Positions 38,237-47,536 of a stretch of DNA of 64,000 bases are shown in pieces. This stretch comes from DASQDN01 sp963844855. GTDB taxonomy: Bacteria; Acidobacteriota; Terriglobia; Bryobacterales; Bryobacteraceae. The stretch is from NCBI GenBank assembly GCA_963844855.1, contig CAWJQP010000075.1, positions 62,001-126,000 on the forward strand, in the 5' to 3' direction. The translations under genes and the position numbers were made by a program. The first letter of the stretch is position 1. Each line of letters begins with the position of its first letter. The notes beneath the pieces were generated by a model. That model was given only the letters and a program-made list of their open reading frames with translations. It ran no database searches and was not told where the DNA came from.

Positions 38237-38929
38237 TCACCTTGCAACAAGTGTTCGCTCGCCCACCGCGGCGCCGAAGTAGCCTGCGTGTGGATCGGTA
38301 ATTACTTCACGTGGATCGTTACGTGCGCGCAGGCTCTGTCGGATGAGTTCATCAAGACCAAACAGTTCGGGTCCTGCTGTTTCTACGGTTCCATTCAATG
38401 GTTTGCCGACAGCCACCTCGCCGACCGCATCGGCGACATCCACCGCGGCGATGGGCTGGATGAGCGCCGGCGGCATCCGAATCTGGTTGCCGTCCGCTGA
38501 CCCGTCAGCGATACTCTGGACGAACTCGAAAAACTGCGTCGCGCGGACAATCGAATAGGGAATCGACGATTCCTTGATCAACTTCTCCTGGGCGATTTTC
38601 GCAGGGAAATAACCGCTCTCGAGCAGACGCTCCGATCCCACTACCGACAACGCCACGTGATGCCCGACGCCGGCGGCGGCTTCGTACATGAGGAGATTGC
38701 GAGTTGAAGTGTTGAAGAACTCCATTACAGCCACTTTGTCGAAGGATGGGGAATTCGACACGTCGACGACAACCGAAGCACCCACAAGAACTTCGGCCAG
38801 TCCCTCGCCAGTGAGTGTGTTGACGCCGGAACTGGGCGAAGCTGCCACAGCCTCATGGCCCTGCGCTTTGAGCTTCGCTACGAGTTTCGACCCGATGAGC
38901 CCGCTTCCGCCAATAACTACAATCTTCAT
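38237..38929 (-). CDS. NAD(P)-binding NmrA/SDR-like protein
   Basis: Start ATG 38929 (MKIVVIGGSGLIGSKLVAKL) is supported by AGGAGG followed by a six-base spacer; the open frame extends to 38986. The 230-aa product has the Rossmann motif GGSGLIG and lacks the YxxxK catalytic pair of classical reductases; SIPYSIVRATQFFEFVQSIA and PIAAVDVADAVGEVAVGKPL are typical of NmrA-like atypical SDRs. These bind NAD(P)H and act as redox sensors or reductases. It is convergent with the amidohydrolase. Confidence 0.9.
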   Translation of the reverse strand: MKIVVIGGSGLIGSKLVAKLKAQGHEAVAASPSSGVNTLTGEGLAEVLVGASVVVDVSNSPSFDKVAVMEFFNTSTRNLLMYEAAAGVGHHVALSVVGSERLLESGYFPAKIAQEKLIKESSIPYSIVRATQFFEFVQSIADGSADGNQIRMPPALIQPIAAVDVADAVGEVAVGKPLNGTVETAGPELFGLDELIRQSLRARNDPREVITDPHAGYFGAAVGERTLVAR

Positions 38930-39028
38930 ACCAAACCTCCTTGTTCGTGGCCGACGTCGTTCTGCCAAGTAATCCGTACTCGCCATACTTCACGGTTGGA
39001 GCATGATCGCGCACACAGAGAGTTCGCG

Positions 39029-40216
39029 CTATCCGATCAGTTGCCGCAGCCTGCGGCCGATGGCGTCTGGGTCTTCCGAACGCAGGCAGGCGGGACTAAA
39101 ACCGATGATCCCGCTGGCGGCCTGCGAAGGATCCGCGTGGATTGACGGGGAGCCGCTTTGCAATGCAATGCAGACATCCATGCCAGTCATTTTGAACCCG
39201 GGCTCGAGCGTGAGGACGAACCTGGGTGTAGCGCCACCGGTGCGCACTTCCGTACGGGCGTTGCGGAGGGAACCGGTGGCAGACTCGAGCCGCTTCACCA
39301 AGCTGAGTAAGCGGTCGTACCGGGCTTGCTCATTCTCAGCGAGGAAGCGACGAAGGGCCACTAGCAGGCCCACGATGGTTTCCTTGCCCACCTTGCATTG
39401 CCGGCCGATCCCGTGCGGCGGTAGTCCGGCCAGCCGGTCTTTATCGATCAGACTCGGTGGTGGCGACCATTGCTCCCAGGAGATGTCGAGATCGAGTTGC
39501 TGAAGTACCGCCGACATAATTAGGTCGCGCCCGCCACAGAGGATGCCGGAGCCTTGCGGGCCGCCGATTGCCTTGCCGCCTGAGAAGGCGACCAGGTCTG
39601 CCCCGGCAGCGAGAAATCGGCGCAGGTTGGCGGCGGGCGGTAGTTGGGCGGCCGCATCGACGAGCAGTGGCACGTGTTTGGAATTGGCCACGCGGGCCAC
39701 TTCCTCGATCCGCGGGCGAGCGCTCGTGTTGGCCACGTAGACAATAGCGGCGGTGCGCTCGGTCACGGCGGCGGCGATCTCCCACGACTCGGCGTCTCGG
39801 ATGCCCGCGCCCGCAACGCGGTCGGGTAAACCGACTTCTACAATGTGGACGCCGGCCGAGCGGATGGCATGGTCATACTGATTACGCTGGCTGCGCACCA
39901 TCACCACTTCATTCTTCATGCCGGTCGTGTCAGGCAGGCGTGCCATTTTGTCCGGGTCGAGGCCCGCCACGCAGGCGGCGGCGCCCAACAGGAGTCCGGC
40001 CGCAGCGCCCGAGGTGACGATGCCCGCTTCGGCGCCCGTAGCTTCGGCGATAATCTTGCTCGCGGCGGCCTGAATCTCGGCCATGTCAACACAATACTGC
40101 CCGGCCTCCTGCATGGCCGCCGTGACTTCCGGCGCCAGCAAGGCGCCGGAGACCCGCGTGGAGGGACCTTTCGCGTTGATGATGGTGCGCACACCGATCG
40201 TGTCGTAAATGCTCAT
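39029..40216 (-). CDS. SelA-like fold-type I PLP-dependent enzyme
   Basis: 395 aa from ATG 40216 (MSIYDTIGVRTIINAKGPST); the frame is open to 40234. PLP-lysine region AFSGGKAIGGPQGSG (K215 from this start), active-site aspartate in VPLLVDAAAQLPP, and GAEAGIVTSGAAAGLLLGAA are characteristic of the SelA-like branch that includes D-glucosaminate-6-phosphate ammonia lyase. It is not likely to be true selenocysteine synthase: it is shorter and no selB or tRNA-Sec is seen. It is divergent from perR, about 186 bp between starts, with the PerR box in between but close to perR. Substrate unknown. Confidence 0.88.
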   Translation of the reverse strand: MSIYDTIGVRTIINAKGPSTRVSGALLAPEVTAAMQEAGQYCVDMAEIQAAASKIIAEATGAEAGIVTSGAAAGLLLGAAACVAGLDPDKMARLPDTTGMKNEVVMVRSQRNQYDHAIRSAGVHIVEVGLPDRVAGAGIRDAESWEIAAAVTERTAAIVYVANTSARPRIEEVARVANSKHVPLLVDAAAQLPPAANLRRFLAAGADLVAFSGGKAIGGPQGSGILCGGRDLIMSAVLQQLDLDISWEQWSPPPSLIDKDRLAGLPPHGIGRQCKVGKETIVGLLVALRRFLAENEQARYDRLLSLVKRLESATGSLRNARTEVRTGGATPRFVLTLEPGFKMTGMDVCIALQSGSPSIHADPSQAASGIIGFSPACLRSEDPDAIGRRLRQLIG

Positions 40217-40375
40217 CGCCTGCTGTTGCATCATCGCACGAGGGTCCGCTCCGCTGCGAGCTGCGAAACCAGCAACTTACGATTACCGCGGAGTTATTGT
40301 AGGTCTTCCCGGCTCCAAATGAAAGTGTTCTACTCCGCGACACTGGGCCTGCACACACCTCGACTAACTTTCATC

Positions 40376-40390
40376 TTAGATACAATCTAA
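40376..40390 (+). promoter_or_regulatory. PerR/Fur-type operator upstream of perR-katG
   Basis: TTAGATACAATCTAA is a 7-1-7 inverted repeat with six of seven arm positions paired. It closely resembles the PerR/Fur box (TTAGAATnATTCTAA type). It ends 12 bases before the ATG of the PerR-like gene, so it would overlap the promoter or leader and give autorepression of perR-katG. Confidence 0.72.
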
Positions 40391-40402
40391 ACGGGTTTGT
40401 TC

Positions 40403-40828
40403 ATGTACTCCGATGCCATCAAACTCTCCTTGGCGAGCAGCGGTCTGCGGAGCACTCCGCAGCGCTACGCTGTCATGGCGTTTTTGATGGAGCAAGCCGG
40501 GCATCCCACAGCGGCGGAGATCTTCGAAGCTGTTAACCGCGTCGATCCGCGCTCTTCTAGGGCTACGATTTATAACAATTTGCGCGACTTGGTGCAGGCT
40601 GGTTTGGTGCGTGAAGTCGCCATGGAGGGCCGTGCGGCGCGATTTGATGCGAAAGGTATGCGGCATCATCACTTCATCTGCGACCGTTGCGGCAGTGTTG
40701 AGGACGTGGACTGGTATGACGTGCCCCGGCCTGCCGCAGCCTCGCTTGGCAAACGGGTGCTTCGCGAATGCGAACTCATTTTCCGGGGGCTATGCGCCAA
40801 GTGCGCGCCCCGGCGCGTTTCCCGGTAA
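40403..40828 (+). CDS. perR: Fur-family peroxide-responsive repressor (PerR-like)
   Basis: 141 aa from ATG 40403 (MYSDAIKLSLASSGLRSTPQ); TTG 40397 is an alternative. Winged helix with RSTPQRYAVMAFLMEQAGHPTAAEI and SRATIYNNLRDLVQAGLV. Metal ligands: HHHF (H88-H90), structural zinc pairs CDRC (C93, C96) and CAKC (C131, C134). The gene is directly upstream of katG (30 bp) and its own leader contains a PerR-type box, so a PerR role is more likely than Fur or Zur. In PerR, iron-catalysed histidine oxidation by peroxide releases DNA; I cannot prove the sensing aspartate by eye. Confidence 0.88.
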   Translation: MYSDAIKLSLASSGLRSTPQRYAVMAFLMEQAGHPTAAEIFEAVNRVDPRSSRATIYNNLRDLVQAGLVREVAMEGRAARFDAKGMRHHHFICDRCGSVEDVDWYDVPRPAAASLGKRVLRECELIFRGLCAKCAPRRVSR

Positions 40829-40858
40829 GTATTCTAATTCGAAGGAAAGGATAAACAG

Positions 40859-43099
40859 ATGGAAAAACAAATAACAGAGGCAGGAGCGGCTGCCGCGAAC
40901 AATGATCAACCTGTAGCAGGCGCCGCGAAGTGCCCGGTAGCGCATGGCGCGCGCGGGCGCGGGAACCGCGACTGGTGGCCGGACGCCCTGGACATCTCGG
41001 TTCTTCACCGGAACTCCAGCTTGTCCGATCCCATGGGCGGCGGCTTCGACTATGCCAAGGAGTTTGAAAGCCTTGACCTCGATGCAGTGATTAAAGACCT
41101 TCATGCTCTGATGACAGAGTCCCAGGATTGGTGGCCGGCCGATTTTGGCCATTACGGCGGGTTGATGATTCGCATGGCATGGCACAGCGCAGGGACTTAT
41201 CGGATTACCGACGGCCGCGGTGGCGCTGGCGCAGGGCAGCAACGCTTCGCGCCGCTGAATAGCTGGCCGGACAACGCGAACCTGGATAAGGCGCGCCGCC
41301 TGCTGTGGCCTATCAAGCAGAAATATGGCGAGAAGATCTCGTGGGCCGACTTGATGGTTCTCGCCGGCAACGTCGCGCTGGAATCGATGGGCTTCAAGAC
41401 ATTCGGCTTCGCTGGTGGGCGCGGCGATGTGTGGGAGCCCGAGGAGCTTTTCTGGGGTCCGGAAGGGACCTGGCTGGGTGACGAACGGTATAGCGGCGAG
41501 CGTCAACTGGCGGAGCCGCTCGGGGCAGTTCAGATGGGCCTGATCTATGTCAACCCGCAAGGCCCGAACGGCAACCCGGACCCGGTCGCGGCGGCAAAGG
41601 ATATTCGCGAGACGTTCTTCCGCATGGCTATGAACGACGAAGAGACCGTCGCGCTAATCGCCGGCGGCCACAGCTTTGGCAAGACGCACGGCGCCGGTGA
41701 TCCGTCCCTGGTCGGTCCAGAGCCGGAAAGCGGCGCACTCGAGGACCAGGGCCTCGGGTGGAAAAGCAAATACGCTACCGGGATCGGCGCTGATGCCATC
41801 ACCGGCGGGCCGGAAGTCACTTGGACGCAGACGCCAACGAAGTGGAGCAATCTGTTCTTCAAGAACCTGTTCGAAAACGAGTGGGAGTTGACAGCCAGTC
41901 CGGCGGGAGCGAAACAGTGGCAGGCCAAGAATGGCCATGCAACGATACCGCACCCGTTCGATAACACGAAGAAGCGCGTGCCCACTATGCTGACCACCGA
42001 TCTGGCGCTGCGCTTCGATCCGGCATATGAGAAGATCTCGCGGCGGTTCCACGAAAACCCGGATCAATTCGCCGACGCATTCGCCCGCGCCTGGTTCAAG
42101 CTAACTCACCGCGACATGGGCCCGATCGCGCGTTATCTCGGCCCGCTGGTTCCAAAGGAGACTCTGATCTGGCAAGACCCGATCCCCCCGGTGGACCATC
42201 CGGTGATCGATGAGAACGATGCTGCTGCATTGAAGGCGAAGATCCTCGCCTCGGGCCTTTCGGTCTCCGAACTCGTCTCAACCGCTTGGGCGTCTGCATC
42301 GACATTCCGAGGCTCCGACAAGCGCGGCGGCGCGAACGGCGCACGCATCCGCCTCGCTCCCCAGAAGGACTGGGAGGTCAATCAGCCGAAGCAGCTTGCA
42401 AAGGTGCTTGACAAGCTCGAAACCATCCGCAAGGAATTCGGCAAAAAGGTCTCACTTGCTGACCTGATCGTCCTGGGAGGAGACGCCGCAATCGAAAAGG
42501 CCGCGAAGGACGCCGGAGTCGAGGTGAAGGTACCCTTCACGCCGGGACGCATGGACGCTTCTCAGGAACAAACCGACGTCGCCTCTTTCGCTCCTCTGGA
42601 GCCGCGGGCTGACGGCTTCCGCAACTACATTAGCGGCAGGACCCAGTTCATGCAGCCGGAGGAGGCCATGGTGGACCGTGCGCAGTTGCTGAGGCTGACC
42701 GGCCCGGAACTGACGGTGCTGGTTGGCGGACTCCGCGTGCTCGGCGCGAATGCAGGGGTTTCCAAGCACGGTGTCTTCACCGAGACGCCCGGAGTTTTGA
42801 CGAACGACTTCTTCGTCAACCTGCTGGACATGCGCACGCAATGGCAGCCGGCCGCCGGTCAAGAAGGTTTGTACGAGGGCCGCGACCGCAAGACGAACGC
42901 GCTCAAATTTACCGGAACACGCGTCGACCTGATCTTTGGTTCGCACTCGCAACTGCGTGCCTTCGCAGAGGTCTATGCCTGCGCGGGATCGAGGGAGAAG
43001 TTCGTGAAAGACTTTGTGGCCGCATGGAACAAGGTCATGAACCTGGATCGCTACGACCTCGCCCGGCCTGGCGAGACAACAAAAGCCGCCCTTGTGTAA
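40859..43099 (+). CDS. katG: catalase-peroxidase KatG
   Basis: Intact 746-aa bifunctional heme enzyme that removes H2O2 (catalase) and oxidises organic donors (peroxidase). Distal site R105, W108, H109 in MIRMAWHSAGTYR; proximal heme histidine H271 in GGHSFGKTHGAG; the Met-Tyr-Trp adduct residues are W108, Y230 (GLIYVNPQGP) and M256 (FFRMAMNDEE), all present. The C-terminal second peroxidase-like domain, from about 430, is complete. Start ATG 40859 follows GAAGGAAAGG. It lies 30 bp after perR in the same direction and is likely co-regulated through the box at 40376. Confidence 0.98.
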   Translation: MEKQITEAGAAAANNDQPVAGAAKCPVAHGARGRGNRDWWPDALDISVLHRNSSLSDPMGGGFDYAKEFESLDLDAVIKDLHALMTESQDWWPADFGHYGGLMIRMAWHSAGTYRITDGRGGAGAGQQRFAPLNSWPDNANLDKARRLLWPIKQKYGEKISWADLMVLAGNVALESMGFKTFGFAGGRGDVWEPEELFWGPEGTWLGDERYSGERQLAEPLGAVQMGLIYVNPQGPNGNPDPVAAAKDIRETFFRMAMNDEETVALIAGGHSFGKTHGAGDPSLVGPEPESGALEDQGLGWKSKYATGIGADAITGGPEVTWTQTPTKWSNLFFKNLFENEWELTASPAGAKQWQAKNGHATIPHPFDNTKKRVPTMLTTDLALRFDPAYEKISRRFHENPDQFADAFARAWFKLTHRDMGPIARYLGPLVPKETLIWQDPIPPVDHPVIDENDAAALKAKILASGLSVSELVSTAWASASTFRGSDKRGGANGARIRLAPQKDWEVNQPKQLAKVLDKLETIRKEFGKKVSLADLIVLGGDAAIEKAAKDAGVEVKVPFTPGRMDASQEQTDVASFAPLEPRADGFRNYISGRTQFMQPEEAMVDRAQLLRLTGPELTVLVGGLRVLGANAGVSKHGVFTETPGVLTNDFFVNLLDMRTQWQPAAGQEGLYEGRDRKTNALKFTGTRVDLIFGSHSQLRAFAEVYACAGSREKFVKDFVAAWNKVMNLDRYDLARPGETTKAALV

Positions 43100-43533
43100 C
43101 TAGTTCTGTTGTTTGGATCGGCAAACGTGAACGTCAGTTTTGGGGCGCGCGTGCGGGCTTGCTCGCGCGCCCAGCGCCCTAGGAGAGTGCTCGGCCCGAC
43201 CGAACGAAAGCGATGCGAAGCCATGGTGGCTACGAGCAGATCCATGAAACCGTCAACCGAATTGGAACGGCTGCCGACCATTCACACTCCATATCGTAGG
43301 CAAGATTGTTGACCGTTCTTCGGAGCTGGAAATCACCTCCGGTTGCGAACTCGCAACGGAAGCTGAGCGTGCTAGCGACCGCGTGCTTGGAGTTGCCGAT
43401 CAACTCCTGAAAGGCGTGTCGCAACCACTTTGCAGGTACTTCGTGGATGCGGGTCGCCAAGGCTCACTTCCAGGATTCACCAAGACGTTAAGATTAGAAG
43501 CTACAGGCCACGAGTGCCGAGACTGAAGTCATT
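43100..43533. other. 434-bp intergenic region with a GC hairpin downstream of katG
   Basis: A perfect 9-bp stem, GGGCGCGCG (43143-43151) and CGCGCGCCC (43164-43172), with a 12-base loop lies 44 bp after the katG stop. No T tract follows, so it is at best an atypical terminator or a Rho-associated element. Beyond it there is a 60-80 codon open frame without a start on each strand and no recognisable gene. Confidence 0.5.
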
Positions 43534-45517
43534 GTGGCAGGCGCAGGACAGAATACAGAGGACTACGGCTCGACTTCTCCGACTCGCGAGATTGTCCGAG
43601 CGCAACTGAATCGCGTTCTCTCGGATCCTCGCTTCACTCGCTCAGAACGCCATAGCCGCTTCCTTCGCTATACCGTCGAAAAGACCCTGTCGGGCCAGGG
43701 CGAGGAACTGAAGGAATACGTTATTGCCATGGAAGTCTACGGCAAATCAGCTTCCTACGATCCGACGGTGGACTCGATCGTGCGCGTGGACGCAGCCCGC
43801 CTGCGCTCCAAGCTTCTTGAATACTACACGACCAATGGCCGTGACGATGCGGTGCGCTTCGAATTCCCCAGGGGCTCGTATGCGCCAGTTTTCACCGCGC
43901 AAGGCTCGCCTGCAGGATCAGTTCCCCCAACGATTCCAGTGTTGGAAGAAAATGCCGCCGATGCCGCGCCGCTGGAGATCGGGCCGCCTCCTTCTCGGAT
44001 GCGTGTCAACCGGAGGACCGCCACCGTGGTGATAACGCTGTTGGCAGGCGCCTTAGCCATGATCGGCTGGCGGCTCTTGGAAAGCAGAGCGACATCAGAC
44101 TCGCAAGCCCTTCCCTCGATTGCAGTCCTTCCTTTCGCCAGCTTCAGCCTGGACGGTGAGAGCGAGGCTTTCGCCGCCGGGCTTACTGAAGATGTAGCCA
44201 ATGCGCTGTCGCGGGCTGGGGATTGGCGTGTTGTGGCGCGCACTTCCACGGCTGCATTTCAAACAAAGCCCGACAGCGTCATCTCTATAGGGAAACAGCT
44301 CAATGCGGGAGCGGTACTGGAGGGAACCGTTCGCAAGGATGGTGATCGGCTGCGCGTTACCGCTCAACTCGTCAATGCGGCGGACGGCTACCGCGTGTGG
44401 GCGGAAACCTATGAGAGGGAGAGTCGGCAAACTCTCAGTGTCCAGTCCGAGCTCTCGCGATTGATAGCCAATTCAGTCCTAATCGAGCGAAGCTCGGCGG
44501 ACGACAAACGCAACAGTCCGCAGCCCTGCCGCAAACGAGGCGAGACAGATTTGCCGACCGCTGCTAAACGTACTCGACCGCCGCGAGCGCGACCATCTGA
44601 CCATGCGTGATCCCGAAGGAGAACGGCGCCTGCCGCTCGATGATCTCATGGCGGCTGTCCGGGGTTTTGAGCGCGCAATTGAATTGGATCCGGGCTACAC
44701 CCCTGCCTATGGCGGTCTGGCGCAGGCCTACTCACTGGCTGCGGACTTCGATGAACGTCTCTGGGAAAAGGCGAAGCAGTCGGCGATTCGTGGTCTACAG
44801 GTCGACGAGAGGCTGCCGGAAGCCCACTTCGTTCTCGGGTACTATTTGTTTCTGAGAGAGTGGGATTTTGCCGGAGCTGCCAGGGAGTTGAAGCGCGCCC
44901 TGGAGCTCAATCCGCGTGATGCCACTGCGGGCCGGCTCTATGCCGACTGTTCAGCTCTATTGGAGGATGCAGATTCCGGCTTCGCAGCGTTGCGCCGGGT
45001 GCAGCGCTCGGTCCCGGACTCGCCTGTCATCGCCATCCAGATCGGCATCATGCTGTACCATGCTCGCCGGTTTGACGAATTGGAGGAGCACGTCCGCAGC
45101 ATTCAACAGCTTCACCCCAACGTCGCATTGGTTCACTGGTTGCGCGGTCTTGCCCTGGAGCAGCGAGGAAACTACACAGAGGCTGCGGCGGCATTCGAAA
45201 AGTCGCTGGAACTCTCTCCCCGCGACCCCAGAGCCACTCCGGCGTTGTGGCACACCTATGGCCTGCTGGGAAAACGCGCCCAGACCCTCCAATTCATTGA
45301 GAAATCTCGAAACCGAACCATCAGAGGCTGGAGCGGGCCATTCGGCATTGCGCTGATGTACCTCGGTGTGGGCGACAAGGCATCGTCGCTTAGCTGGCTC
45401 GAGACTGCCTACGAGATCCGCGAGGGTGCCCTGCCGTACATAAAGGTCGATCCCCGGTGCGATCCGCTCCGGTCAGAGCCACGATTCAAGGCGCTGCTGC
45501 AAAAGCTGAAGCTCTGA
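43534..45517 (+). pseudogene. TolB-like/TPR membrane sensor gene with one frameshift
   Basis: Start GTG 43534. The first open part (to 44610, 358 aa) has an N-terminal domain common in Acidobacteriota (VRAQLNRVLSDPRFTRSERH, YVIAMEVYGKSASYDPTVDS, VRVDAARLRSKLLEYY), a membrane span at about 165-183 (VVITLLAGALAMIGWRLL), then a TolB/FlgO-like fold (PSIAVLPFASFSLDGESEAF). The second part (44603-45517, 304 aa) holds TPR repeats (GFERAIELDPGYTPAYGGLA, ALELNPRDATAGRLYADCSA). Frame is lost between about 44480 and 44600. Unlike the gene at 18825 it lacks an OmpR-type winged helix. Likely a one-component sensor split by a single indel. Confidence 0.8.
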
Positions 45518-45697
45518 ACTGCTCATAATCGAAGATTCCTGAAATCAACTCTTTAGGGGCCGTTACGTATGTGAGTCACGGCGTCCGTCACGGCCGGCTG
45601 GCCGTTGGACTGATCCGTTCAGACCGGTGCTCCGAGCGTTTGAGAGTGCGGCGCCATTCGACGGTTGTCGCGACACACTTTACCAAGGAGCTTTGAA

Positions 45698-46690
45698 ATG
45701 AAAAGCATTTTCGTATATGGAATCACCGGACTGGCGTTGGCCCTCGCGGCCACAGCCCAGACCAACTCTCAACCATCCCGCAGCAGCGCGCCGACGGCGG
45801 TGGGCGACGCGGTGGACGATACGATCCGGGGCATCGGAATACCGGGGACGATCCCGCTCTTTACGGCGCCTCGAACGCTGGGTAATTCCGTGATCATCCA
45901 GGACGTCACCGGAGGGATCGGCATCGGGACAGCCCCAGCCGGCGGTGTAAAGCTCGGGGTGGGAGGGAATCTCTCGGTATCGGGCAATATCTCGGCGCCG
46001 CAGTACAACATCGGCTCAGAGCGAGTACTTTCCGCTTCAGGGTCATCTAACTTGTTTGTGGGAAGTGGAGCCGGGACTGGCAACTCCGGCGCAGGCAACA
46101 CCTTTGTCGGGTACAACGCGGCAGGAGCAGCCAATTCCGGCGGTAACAACTCCGTATTCGGCGTCTACGCCGGATCACTAAACTCCAGCGGCGCCAACAA
46201 TTCCTACTTCGGCAGTTACTCGGGTCAGTTCAACATTGCAGGCTCGAGGAACTCCTATTTCGGAAGCAAAGCCGGCTTGTTCGCTACCGGCAGTGACAAT
46301 ACCTTCTTCGGGCACGGCGCAGGAGAAAACGTCTCGTTCGGCAACAACAATACATTCCTGGGCGCAGGCGCCGGGGCAACGGCTGGCGTCGTGAACTCCA
46401 CCGCGATTGGAAGCCGTGCCTTCGCCGAGAACAGCAACAGCTTGATACTTGGAGGCGTCAGCAACATGAACGGTGGCTCGAGCGTCAACGTCGGGATCGG
46501 CGTCACCAACCCGCACTCCAGACTGGAGGTTGGGGGCGATGTGTACATTTCTACGCAGGGCAACAGCTCGACGGTCGGAGGCGCCCTCATCATGCGGACT
46601 CCGAACGGCTTCTGTGCCAAATTGGCTATCAGCAATACGGCGGTGGTCTCGGCATCCGTAGTCCCTTGTCCCGGTTTCACCGGGTTCTAA
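45698..46690 (+). CDS. secreted protein with YadA-head-like periodic repeats
   Basis: Start ATG 45698 (MKSIFVYGITGLALALAATA) with AAGGAG seven to eight bases upstream; 330 aa with a clear signal peptide. DNA 46049-46425 encodes about seven repeats of 15-18 residues: NTFVGYNAAGAANSGGN, NSVFGVYAGSLNSSGAN, NSYFGSYSGQFNIAGSR, NSYFGSKAGLFATGSD, NTFFGHGAGENVSFGNN, NTFLGAGAGATAGVV, NSTAIGSRAF. The N-(T/S)-x-F-G-x-x-A/S-G core is like the YadA/Hep_Hag head repeats and phage tail-fibre beta rolls. The end (VGIGVTNPHSRLEVGGDVYI) resembles fibre or endosialidase-type C-terminal regions. Probably a trimeric or beta-roll surface protein; no autotransporter anchor is visible. Confidence 0.8.
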   Translation: MKSIFVYGITGLALALAATAQTNSQPSRSSAPTAVGDAVDDTIRGIGIPGTIPLFTAPRTLGNSVIIQDVTGGIGIGTAPAGGVKLGVGGNLSVSGNISAPQYNIGSERVLSASGSSNLFVGSGAGTGNSGAGNTFVGYNAAGAANSGGNNSVFGVYAGSLNSSGANNSYFGSYSGQFNIAGSRNSYFGSKAGLFATGSDNTFFGHGAGENVSFGNNNTFLGAGAGATAGVVNSTAIGSRAFAENSNSLILGGVSNMNGGSSVNVGIGVTNPHSRLEVGGDVYISTQGNSSTVGGALIMRTPNGFCAKLAISNTAVVSASVVPCPGFTGF

Positions 46691-46712
46691 ACGGCTGGTG
46701 AAAGGACATTCT

Positions 46713-47536
46713 ATGGCATCGAATGCTGCTGTTTCTGATCTTATGTGCTCGCAACGGGCCGGGCTGCGGTTCGCCGGCTCCACGTACTCCACAACATCTA
46801 CTCGCCGGCCGGCCGGCGAGTACTCCTGCAGGCCGGTCTCAAGGAAGGAATGAGGGTTGCCGATTTCGGATGCGGTGTCGGTGTAGTGACTCAGATGCTC
46901 GCTGAAATCGTTGGACCCGCGGGATGTGTCACCGGCATCGATGTGAACGGAGCGCAACTCGAACAGGCTCGTGAATTGTGCGCCAGGCCCGGCTTGACAA
47001 ATACTTCGTTCGTGGAAGCGGACGTAATGAATACAGGCTTGCCTCGCAACTTCTTCGACCTTGTTTATTGCCGCTTTCTGTTGCTTCACCTGCCTGATCC
47101 CGGCTCGTGCCTGCGCGAGATGCGGGAAGTTCTCAGGCCCGGCGGCATCCTCGTGGTTGAGGACGGGGATCTGGCTTCGGCAACCAGCGTGCCGCCTACT
47201 GCGACTGATGCCTTTGCAGATTTGTTTTGCAGGCTCGGCCCGACGCGTGGTGTGGATTATTCGTTGGCTCGAAACTTATATCACTTAGTCCTGGGTGCAG
47301 GCTTTGCCGACGCCAACCTGGAGATCCATCAGCCGGCCATCATCCGAGGGGAGAATCGTTTCTTTCTAAAGTGGAGTGTCGAGGAGGCCGGACCCGCTCT
47401 GGTGAATGCAGGCATCACCACTCCAGATGAGCTGACACGAACTCTTTCCGAAATGCAGCACGCAGCGGAAGACAAGAACGTTCTCATCCTGGCGCCCCGC
47501 ATGTCCCTGGTCTGGGCACGGAAATCGGCTGGCTGA
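46713..47536 (+). pseudogene. class I SAM-dependent methyltransferase with one frameshift
   Basis: ATG 46713 follows AAAGGA by six bases and encodes MASNAAVSDL, then leaves frame; the frame open from 46745 to 47536 (263 aa) carries the rest: LATGRAAVRRLHVLHNIYSP, VADFGCGVGVVTQMLAE (motif I), GCVTGIDVNGAQLEQA, FDLVYCRFLLLHLPDPG (motif IV) and LRPGGILVVEDGD. A missing T near 46741 (TTT to TT) would restore VSDLYVLATG. Substrate unknown. If no sequencing error, GTG 46745 could still start a nearly full-length enzyme. Confidence 0.83.
46799..46822 (+). repeat. 24-bp perfect palindrome inside a methyltransferase gene
   Basis: Half-site TACTCGCCGGCC (46799-46810) is followed with no spacer by its exact reverse complement (46811-46822). 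It encodes part of NIYSPAGRRVLLQ, so coding constraint and GC bias may explain it. It could form a cruciform or hinder polymerases, and sits about 58 bp from the apparent frameshift. Confidence 0.9.

Noticed and set aside
39029..40216. Selenocysteine synthase SelA
   Set aside because: SelA-like fold, but no other selenocysteine genes nearby and the SelW-like protein in this window uses cysteine.
40790..41560. 256-codon minus-strand open frame
   Set aside because: Antisense to the start of katG, which is beyond doubt.
43143..43172. Intrinsic terminator of katG
   Set aside because: The stem is perfect but no T tract follows on either strand; kept only as a hairpin.
46049..46425. Regular repeats as a possible CRISPR array
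   Set aside because: The periodicity is at protein level with degenerate DNA and no unique spacers; it is a coding repeat.
46178..47089. 303-codon minus-strand open frame
   Set aside because: Opposite to the repeat protein and methyltransferase; composition is an effect of the repeats on the other strand.
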